Shown here: positions 1-4,703 of the stretch, piece by piece
Numbering within the stretch: position 1 is the stretch's first letter
Layout of the letters: each line of letters starts with the position of its first letter
Source of the DNA: Clostridiales bacterium
GTDB lineage: Bacteria; Bacillota; Clostridia; Lachnospirales; Lachnospiraceae
NCBI GenBank assembly: GCA_021199135.1
Contig: JAJQIQ010000215.1
Span: 1 to 5,722, forward strand
Direction of reading: 5' to 3'
Length of the DNA: 5,722 nucleotides
Notes under the pieces: model-generated
What the model was told of the DNA's origin: nothing
Database searches by the model: none
What the model saw: only the letters and a program-made list of their open reading frames with translations
Made by a program: the position numbers and the translations under genes

Positions 1-566
1 CCTTGGGCGAGAGCGTCGAGACCATAGGGGCGGAGGCATTTTCGGGTTGCACCTCCCTTGAGACGATCGAAATCCCCAACAGCGTCCAGACCATCGGAGC
101 GCGCGCATTCTCTGGTTGCGAGAGCCTCACGGGCATAACGATAGGAGACGGTGTCGAAAAGATCGGCAAGGGAACGTTCAAGAACTGCACATCCCTCGAG
201 GTGGTTAGCCTTGGCAAGAATGTCGGGAAAATATCGGCGCGTGCATTCTACGGTTGCGAAAACCTTACGAGCGTGACGGTCGGCAAGAACGTCGAGACCA
301 TCGGCAAGGGCGCGTTCAACGGCTGCACCTCGCTGAAAAAAATCGTCCTTGGAAAGAACGTGACGACCATCAAGACGAACGCATTCAAGAACTGCAGTAG
401 CCTCAAGATTGTCAAGGTGAAGAGCAAGCAGCTAACCAGTATCGGAGATCGGGCGTTCAAGGGAATCAAAAAGAACGCCACAATCAAAGTCCCGAAGTCC
501 ATGCTCACGGAGTACCAGGAACTCTTCGAGGAGAGCGGCTGCGAGTTCGACGTCGTGGGGTACTGA
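1..566 (+). CDS. BspA-like leucine-rich repeat (LRR_5) protein, 3' part only
   Basis: The reading frame enters from the left edge (first full codon at 3) and ends at TGA 564-566, so only about 188 C-terminal residues are visible and the true start is outside. The protein is built of 23-residue repeats of the pattern V-x-x-I-G-x-x-A-F-x-G-C-x-S-L-x-x-I-x-I. This is the hallmark of the BspA/LRR_5 family, which is usually secreted or surface-exposed and used for adhesion or protein binding. Six regular repeats are followed by a degenerate seventh that has lost the cysteine, and then by a roughly 23-residue cap ending in a tyrosine. There is no LPXTG sorting signal, C-terminal membrane helix or cell-wall binding repeat at this end, so any anchor or signal peptide must lie upstream. 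The TTG at 3 is not a credible start, because the repeat pattern is already running there. The family assignment is firm; the function is only inferred from the family. Confidence 0.9.
   Translation, partial: LGESVETIGAEAFSGCTSLETIEIPNSVQTIGARAFSGCESLTGITIGDGVEKIGKGTFKNCTSLEVVSLGKNVGKISARAFYGCENLTSVTVGKNVETIGKGAFNGCTSLKKIVLGKNVTTIKTNAFKNCSSLKIVKVKSKQLTSIGDRAFKGIKKNATIKVPKSMLTEYQELFEESGCEFDVVGY
9..494 (+). repeat. Tandem 69-base (23-residue) LRR_5 repeats
   Basis: Six in-frame units of exactly 69 bases begin at 9, 78, 147, 216, 285 and 354. A seventh, diverged unit spans about 423-494 and carries a one-residue shift before its I-G-x-x-A-F core. Units keep I-G (or I-S/I-K), A-F or T-F, and the cysteine followed by S-L or N-L. 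At DNA level they have diverged, so this is an old protein repeat and not a recent tandem duplication. More repeats probably continue to the left of the window. Confidence 0.9.
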
Positions 567-684
567 GAAAACTAATTTGATTTTCAAGACTGGAGCATTG
601 AAGCATGGATTAAAATTAAATTCTGATTTAACGGTCTTGGAGAGGCACCCGGCATTGATCAGCCCCCTGTCAAGTAGACACGTG

Positions 685-703
685 AAAAATTCAAAAAATT
701 TTT
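685..703. repeat. AT-only inverted repeat
   Basis: AAAAATT at 685-691 is matched by its reverse complement AATTTTT at 697-703, separated by 5 bases. A stem of A-T pairs alone would be weak. It sits just after the short inverted repeat TGTC-AAGTA-GACA at 668-680. It may be part of an insertion-sequence end or part of a weak terminator; neither is established. Confidence 0.4.
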
Positions 704-709
704 AGATTT

Positions 710-739
710 GGCCTGTTGGATTTTTAAATCTGACAGGCC
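710..739. repeat. Inverted repeat, GGCCTGT / ACAGGCC
   Basis: GGCCTGT at 710-716 and ACAGGCC at 733-739 are perfect reverse complements around a 16-base AT-rich loop, giving a 7-base GC-rich stem. No T-run follows on the + strand, so it does not look like a + strand terminator. On the minus strand a T-rich stretch follows, though not immediately. The left arm can also pair with CCAGCAGGC at 754-762, so alternative folds are possible. Its role is unknown. Confidence 0.5.
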
Positions 740-799
740 ATTGTAAGTTTGAACCAGCAGGCAAAACGAAACCCGCAGGCTCTCCGGGAGCCGGGGGCG

Positions 800-828
800 T
801 TGACTTTGCGATGATTTTGAAGTAAACT
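800..828 (+). promoter_or_regulatory. Candidate sigma-A type promoter for the CxxCxxCC gene
   Basis: TTGACT at 800-805 matches 5 of 6 bases of the -35 consensus. TAAACT at 823-828 matches 4 of 6 of the -10 consensus, and the spacer is exactly 17 bases. Transcription would start near 835, giving a leader of about 50 bases before the ATG at 888. A small GC-rich hairpin (GGCTC 778-782 with GAGCC 788-792) lies directly upstream of the -35 box and might be a regulatory or remnant feature. Confidence 0.5.
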
Positions 829-874
829 GAGCTCGATGGAATTATCAGTTGGATGGTGAGAATTTTCGGCTCAG

Positions 875-880
875 AAAGGA
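875..880 (+). promoter_or_regulatory. Ribosome binding site that fixes the start of the CxxCxxCC gene
   Basis: AAAGGA lies 7 bases before the ATG at 888. The frame also opens earlier, at a TTG at 849, but no ribosome site precedes that codon and the extra 13 residues are not family-like. The ATG at 888 is therefore preferred. Confidence 0.75.
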
Positions 881-887
881 CAAAAAA

Positions 888-1184
888 ATGATTGTTCGTG
901 TTGTCAAAGAGTGGATGAACTGGCGCAGTCATTGGGACGATCTGTGCAACCGATGCGGAAAATGCTGCTATATGCGCTACGTGACAAAGAGCGGAAAGCT
1001 CATCATCGATTATTCCGATCCCTGTGAGAACCTGGACACAAAGACAAAACTGTGCACGGTTTACAGTGAGCGTTTTAAGAAATGCCGCTACTGCGGGAAG
1101 GTGGGTTTATGGAGGGCGCTGTTTAACCGTACGCTCCCGTCGGACTGCGCCTACGTGCAGACATTCAGGATCTGGAGACGCTGA
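888..1184 (+). CDS. Small CxxCxxCC metal-binding protein (UPF0260/YkgJ-like, YcgN-type)
   Basis: This is a 98-residue cytoplasmic protein with no signal peptide or membrane segment. Residues 20-27 read CNRCGKCC, the defining cluster of the zinc/iron-chelating CxxCxxCC family (PF03692). The order of the remaining landmarks also follows the family: P-C at 45-46, N-L-D-T-K-T at 48-53, C56, the pair C66 and C69, and L-P-S-D-C-A-Y at 83-89, close to the conserved ending of E. coli YcgN. Nine cysteines in 98 residues suggest one or two bound metal ions. The biochemical role of the family is not established, so no pathway is claimed. It is shorter than E. coli YcgN, mostly because the C-terminal extension is absent, but no key residue seems lost. 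It has its own candidate promoter and a good ribosome site. It ends 70 bases before the penicillin-binding protein, which has a separate promoter. Confidence 0.85.
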   Translation: MIVRVVKEWMNWRSHWDDLCNRCGKCCYMRYVTKSGKLIIDYSDPCENLDTKTKLCTVYSERFKKCRYCGKVGLWRALFNRTLPSDCAYVQTFRIWRR

Positions 1185-1214
1185 AAAAAAACACTTCCTA
1201 TTCCCCTGATTTTT

Positions 1215-1223
1215 TGGTATAAT
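1215..1223 (+). promoter_or_regulatory. Extended -10 promoter of the penicillin-binding protein operon
   Basis: TGGTATAAT at 1215-1223 is a perfect TATAAT (1218-1223) preceded by the TGn of an extended -10 element. The -35 position at a 17-base spacer is TTCCTA (1195-1200), only 3 of 6 to consensus, which fits an extended -10 promoter that needs little -35 contact. Transcription would begin near 1230, leaving a leader of about 25 bases. The final AT of the -10 box forms the ATG at 1222, so that in-frame ATG would lie upstream of the transcript start. Confidence 0.7.
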
Positions 1224-1244
1224 GAAAAATGAGATTTGTTTTTT

Positions 1245-1250
1245 GGAGGT
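1245..1250 (+). promoter_or_regulatory. Strong ribosome binding site setting the start of the penicillin-binding protein
   Basis: GGAGGT lies 4 bases before the ATG at 1255. The alternative in-frame ATG at 1222 sits inside the -10 box and has no ribosome site, so the start is placed at 1255. Confidence 0.85.
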
Positions 1251-1254
1251 GTCC

Positions 1255-3993
1255 ATGAATTACGGAAAAGCAGCGGTGAGGAAGAGTGCGCGCCGCTTGG
1301 ATTTAAAGAGGACAAAGATAGCGAAAAGGGCGTGGGTGATCGTCTGGGCGGTCGTGCTCGCGTGCGTCGTCGCGGTCATCGCGGCGGGGATAAGCGCGGG
1401 GGTCGGCATCATAAAGGGCGCGATCGACACCGCACCGGAGATCGCGGAGATTGACGTCATCCCGACCGGCTATTCCACGACCATACTTGCAAGCGACGGC
1501 ACGGAGATCGCGACGCTCGTGGCGGAGGGCTCGAACCGGCAGTACGTGACGCTCGACGACATCCCGCTCTGCCTGCAGGAGGCGGTCATCGCCATAGAGG
1601 ACGAGCGCTTCTACGAGCACAACGGCATCGACCTGAAGTCCATAGCCCGCGCCTTCGTCTCCGGCGTGTCAAACGGTTTCAACTTCGACCAGGGCGGCAG
1701 CACGATTACGCAGCAGCTCATCAAGAACAACGTGCTGACCGACGAGTGGGAGGCGGAGAACTCCGGGCAGAGCTCGCTGCTCGCGAAGTTCCGGCGCAAA
1801 TTCCAGGAGCAGTACCTCGCGATCGAGCTCGAGAAGCAGGTAAACGACAAGGGCTGGATCCTCGAAAATTACCTCAATTCCATAAACCTGGGCAACAACA
1901 CGCTCGGCGTGCAGGCGGCGGCCCAGCGGTATTTCGGCAAGGATGTCTCGGAGCTTTCGCTCTCGGAGGCGACAGTCATCGCGGGAATCACAAAAAACCC
2001 ATACGCTTATAATCCCATAAGTTTCCCGGAGAACAACGCCGAGAGGCGGCAGCTCGTGCTCGACGCGATGAAGAAACAGGGCTACATCACGCAGGAGGAG
2101 TATGACGAGGCCCTCGCGGACGACGTGTACTCGCGGATCTCCGAGCACAATGAGGTCATCGACACCACCTCCGTGAACACCTACTTCGTCGACGCGGTCA
2201 TCGACGACGTGTACAATGACCTGGTGAACATCAAGGGGTACACGGCGAGCGACGCGTACAAGGCCATCTATCAGGGCGGGCTCACCATCGTCTCCACGCA
2301 GGACCTCGCGATTCAGGAAATCTGTGACGAGGAGGTCGCAAACCCCGACAATTACGAGGTCAACACGAAGTACTCGTTCTTTTTGACGTTCTCGGTCAAG
2401 AAGGCGGACGGCACTACAAAGAACTACACGCATCAGACGATGCTTGCGTACTATAAGGATGTGAACAACAACTCAAATTACTCGATAAATTATGAGTCCG
2501 AGGAGGCCTGCTACGCGGCGATCGAGGAATATGAAAACGACATGCTCGAGGAGGGCGATGAGATCGTCGAGGGATCGGAGTCTATATTCATAACCCCGCA
2601 GCCGCAGGTCGCGATGACGATAATGGACCAAACCACCGGGGAGGTCCGCGCGATCGTCGGGGGCAGGGGCGAGAAGGTCGGGAACCGCACTTGGAACCGC
2701 GCGACGTACACGACGCGCCAGCCCGGCTCCACGTTCAAGATAATAGCCTGCTATGCCCCGGCGCTCGACGCGGGCGGGCTCACGCTCGCATCCACGCAGG
2801 ACGACGCGGCGGGATTTACGGTCGGCACGAAGACCTACAGCAACTACGACAGCACCTACCGCGGATTTACGAGCCTGCGAGCCGCAATAACGAACTCGAT
2901 AAACATCGTCACGGTAAAGACCCTGCAGCAGATCGGCGTGGAACTCGGCTATGAGTACGCGGAGTCCTTCGGATTCACGACGCTCGTCGACGAGGACAAG
3001 AATTTAGGCCTCGCGCTCGGGGGACTGACGAACGGGGTGACGAACCTCGAGCTCACGGCGGCGTACGCCACGATTGCAAACGGCGGCACATACATCGAGC
3101 CCAGCTTCTACACGCAGGTGCTCGACCACGACGGCAACGTGATTTTGGACAACACCGAGACCAAGGAGAGCCACCGCGTCGTCAAGGAGACGACGGCATG
3201 GCTGCTGACATCGGCGATGGAGGACGTCATGACGAGCGGCACCGGCACCCGGGCATATTTCGGGAGCACGATGGCGCAGGCCGGGAAGTCCGGCACGACG
3301 ACGAGCAACCGCGATGCGCTGTTCGCGGGATTCACGCCTTACTACACCTGCGTTGTCTGGGGAGGTTACGACGACAACTCCGTCCAGTCGGGCGGCAACG
3401 GCACGACCTACCCGAAGCTTCTGTGGAATGCGGTGATGAGCCGGATCCACGAGGAACTTCCGTATGAGGATTTCTCGATGCCCGCGGGGATCACCCAGGT
3501 GACGGTCTGCGCGAAATCGGGGGACCTCGTGGTCGACGGGGTCTGCACGGCCGACCCGCGCGGCTCTATGGCGAGGACTGAGTATTTTGAGATGGGCACG
3601 GAGCCGACCACATACTGCACCTGCCACTCGGCGGTCACGATCTGCACGGAGTCGGGCCAGGTCGCGGGGCCGTACTGCCCGGAGGAGTGCCTGCAGACTC
3701 AGGTGTACATAACCAGTGCCGAGGAGGGCTCGGGCGATTACGCATACACGCTCTCGGACGATTTCCTCTCGACCACCTGCACTGTCCACGACGGGAGCGG
3801 CGGCTCGGATGAGGATGGCGATTCCGAGGAAAATGAGGAAGGAGAGGGCGATGAGAGCGAAGGTGATGAAGGGGAAGCCTCGGAGGAGAACCCAGAGTCG
3901 CCGGGTGATGACGAAGGAGATGGCGACGGCGAGACCGGAGGCGGGCTCGACGGTTTGCTGGATTTAAACTTAGACTTCTCGATTTTTGACTGA
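1255..3993 (+). CDS. ponA: Class A penicillin-binding protein (PBP1A type): bifunctional glycosyltransferase/transpeptidase
   Basis: This 912-residue protein polymerises lipid II into glycan strands and cross-links the stem peptides outside the membrane. A short basic cytoplasmic tail is followed by one membrane anchor (about 27-53). The GT51 domain (about 80-270) has all its motifs: E-D-E-R-F-Y-E-H at 115-122 with the presumed catalytic E115, GGSTITQQL at 147-155, R-K-x-x-E from 181, KGWILENYLN at 199-208, and S-L-S-E-A at 235-239. The transpeptidase domain has S-T-F-K with the acylated S492 and K495, S-I-N at 548-550, and K-S-G-T at 678-681, where many relatives have K-T-G. A linker of nearly 200 residues lies between the two domains. 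Unlike Bacillus PBP1, the C-terminus has no fibronectin-like domain. It has an eight-cysteine module (about 746-845) and then a 67-residue acidic tail. It has its own promoter and probably leads an operon with yigZ and recJ. Sequence and family agree strongly; the symbol is by analogy with Bacillus. Confidence 0.95.
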   Translation: MNYGKAAVRKSARRLDLKRTKIAKRAWVIVWAVVLACVVAVIAAGISAGVGIIKGAIDTAPEIAEIDVIPTGYSTTILASDGTEIATLVAEGSNRQYVTLDDIPLCLQEAVIAIEDERFYEHNGIDLKSIARAFVSGVSNGFNFDQGGSTITQQLIKNNVLTDEWEAENSGQSSLLAKFRRKFQEQYLAIELEKQVNDKGWILENYLNSINLGNNTLGVQAAAQRYFGKDVSELSLSEATVIAGITKNPYAYNPISFPENNAERRQLVLDAMKKQGYITQEEYDEALADDVYSRISEHNEVIDTTSVNTYFVDAVIDDVYNDLVNIKGYTASDAYKAIYQGGLTIVSTQDLAIQEICDEEVANPDNYEVNTKYSFFLTFSVKKADGTTKNYTHQTMLAYYKDVNNNSNYSINYESEEACYAAIEEYENDMLEEGDEIVEGSESIFITPQPQVAMTIMDQTTGEVRAIVGGRGEKVGNRTWNRATYTTRQPGSTFKIIACYAPALDAGGLTLASTQDDAAGFTVGTKTYSNYDSTYRGFTSLRAAITNSINIVTVKTLQQIGVELGYEYAESFGFTTLVDEDKNLGLALGGLTNGVTNLELTAAYATIANGGTYIEPSFYTQVLDHDGNVILDNTETKESHRVVKETTAWLLTSAMEDVMTSGTGTRAYFGSTMAQAGKSGTTTSNRDALFAGFTPYYTCVVWGGYDDNSVQSGGNGTTYPKLLWNAVMSRIHEELPYEDFSMPAGITQVTVCAKSGDLVVDGVCTADPRGSMARTEYFEMGTEPTTYCTCHSAVTICTESGQVAGPYCPEECLQTQVYITSAEEGSGDYAYTLSDDFLSTTCTVHDGSGGSDEDGDSEENEEGEGDESEGDEGEASEENPESPGDDEGDGDGETGGGLDGLLDLNLDFSIFD
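3790..3990 (+). other. Acidic low-complexity tail of the penicillin-binding protein
   Basis: Residues 846-912 contain 29 Asp/Glu in 67 positions and no Lys, Arg or His, with Gly and Ser making up much of the rest. The + strand here is strongly purine-rich (GA-rich). The last 16 or so residues change character to a leucine- and phenylalanine-containing end, L-D-G-L-L-D-L-N-L-D-F-S-I-F-D. The tail lies outside the membrane, after the catalytic domains, and is presumably disordered except possibly for the final hydrophobic segment. Confidence 0.85.
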
Positions 3994-4060
3994 CGGCGGG
4001 CAGGGCATCATGGGGGAAGAAAAGAAAAATTGCCTCATTGTCCTAGGCGGCGGGCAGGGC
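3994..4060 (+). repeat. 13-base direct repeat around the yigZ start
   Basis: CGGCGGGCAGGGC occurs exactly at 3994-4006 and again at 4048-4060, 54 bases apart and so in the same frame. The second copy encodes part of the conserved G-x-G-E-I-V-E-K-K-S-R-F opening of the YigZ family. The first lies in the leader just before the ATG at 4010, where its AGGG may serve as the ribosome site. It may be a trace of an old local duplication or just chance in GC-rich DNA. Confidence 0.5.
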
Positions 4061-4669
4061 GAGATTGTCGAGAAAAAGTCGCGCTTCATCGCGACGGTCA
4101 CGCCGGTGCGTTCCGAGGATGAGGCTGTGAAATTCATCGCGGACATGAAGAAAAAATATTGGGACGCACGTCACAACTGTTCGGCGTTCGTCATCGGGGA
4201 GCGGCAGATGACGCGCTGTTCCGACGACGGAGAACCCTCGCAGACGGCGGGACGCCCGATCCTCGACGTGCTTTTGCGCGAGGGGCTGACGGATACGGCG
4301 GTCGTCGTGACGCGCTATTTCGGCGGCGTGCTGCTCGGCACCGGCGGGCTCGTCCGGGCATACCAGGCGGCGACGCAGGCGGGGCTCTCGTCCTGCAAGA
4401 TCGCAGAAAAAATTGCTGGCATTAAACTCTCCGTCTCCGTGGATTACACCAATTTTGGAAAAATGCAGGGGATTTTTTCTGAGGAAAATATTGCGGTGCT
4501 CGGCACGGATTATGCCGACAATGTGACGGCGACGCTCCTTGTGCCGCGTACGGATAAAGCCCACATCCAAAAGGCGGTGACTGAACTCACGAACGGCTCT
4601 GCGAGCCTTGAGTGGGGCGAGGAGGCCGCCTACGCGATGGCGGACGGCAAACCTGTAATCTTGCAGTAG
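4010..4669 (+). CDS. yigZ: YigZ/IMPACT family protein (UPF0029 plus DUF1949)
   Basis: This is a 219-residue soluble protein of usual length for the bacterial YigZ (Bacillus YvyE) family. The N-terminal UPF0029 domain (about 17-126) shows E-I-V-E-K-K-S-R-F-I-A at 18-28, A-R-H-N-C at 53-57, D-D-G-E-P-S-Q-T-A-G at 72-81 and R-Y-F-G-G-x-x-L-G-T-G-G-L-x-R-A-Y at 102-118, all family signatures. The remaining 80 or so residues fit the DUF1949 domain. The family is related to eukaryotic IMPACT, a translation-control factor; the bacterial role is not settled, with links to ribosome or nucleic-acid binding suggested from structure. The frame also opens at a TTG at 3986, overlapping the preceding gene's stop, but no ribosome site precedes it. 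The ATG at 4010 has a modest AGGG 4 bases upstream. It begins 16 bases after the penicillin-binding protein stop, so co-transcription is likely. Confidence 0.93.
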   Translation: MGEEKKNCLIVLGGGQGEIVEKKSRFIATVTPVRSEDEAVKFIADMKKKYWDARHNCSAFVIGERQMTRCSDDGEPSQTAGRPILDVLLREGLTDTAVVVTRYFGGVLLGTGGLVRAYQAATQAGLSSCKIAEKIAGIKLSVSVDYTNFGKMQGIFSEENIAVLGTDYADNVTATLLVPRTDKAHIQKAVTELTNGSASLEWGEEAAYAMADGKPVILQ

Positions 4670-4703
4670 ATGGCGTCATAAATAAAAGGCTTTGAGGGAA
4701 TAT

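Larger units (their letters stand above)
567..887. other. Gene-free 321-base gap, AT-rich, with several inverted repeats
   Basis: No reading frame here has both a credible ribosome site and a recognisable protein. The first 140 bases are AT-rich with only weak hairpins, including a perfect 6-base stem with a TCTG loop at 616-631. No GC-rich stem followed by a T-run is visible, so I cannot place the terminator of the leucine-rich repeat gene. From about 660 to 800 there is a cluster of inverted repeats (685-703, 710-739, 778-792) and a block that looks like the end of an insertion sequence or a dispersed repeat. The last 90 bases carry the promoter and ribosome site of the next gene. A 76-codon frame on the minus strand (932-702) covers much of the gap but is probably not a gene. 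Confidence 0.6.

Noticed and set aside
9..494. 69-base periodicity considered as a CRISPR-like or satellite array
   Set aside because: The period keeps the reading frame and encodes classical LRR_5 units with DNA-level divergence, so it is a protein repeat.
585..639. CAAGAC / GTCTTG pairing as a terminator of the leucine-rich repeat gene
   Set aside because: The 6-base stem has a loop of 43 bases and no T-run, so it is likely chance.
849..887. Upstream TTG start extending the CxxCxxCC protein by 13 residues
   Set aside because: No ribosome site precedes it, whereas AAAGGA is correctly spaced for the ATG at 888.
702..932. 76-codon minus-strand frame covering most of the gap between the leucine-rich repeat gene and the CxxCxxCC gene
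   Set aside because: It overlaps the start of the CxxCxxCC gene in antisense, has no clear ribosome site, and its proline-rich translation has no recognisable domain. It may be a passive frame through a repeat or mobile-element remnant.
1164..1215. Possible terminator after the CxxCxxCC gene (TTCAG...CTGAA followed by an A-run, with a T-run further on)
   Set aside because: The 5-base stem is weak, and what directly follows is an A-run, not a T-run. The T-run near 1210 is too far away and belongs to the next promoter region.
1669..2433. Long antisense frame (254 codons) inside the penicillin-binding protein gene
   Set aside because: Long open antisense frames are expected opposite GC-rich genes with strong third-position bias. 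The translation is Arg/Val/Leu-rich and resembles nothing known, while the + strand frame shows every expected catalytic motif.
3004..3789. Second long antisense frame (261 codons) opposite the transpeptidase domain
   Set aside because: Same reasoning: an arginine-rich shadow of a clearly coding + strand frame, without a ribosome site or family motifs.
4043..4570. Antisense frame (175 codons) opposite yigZ
   Set aside because: Arg/His-rich shadow opposite a well-recognised gene.
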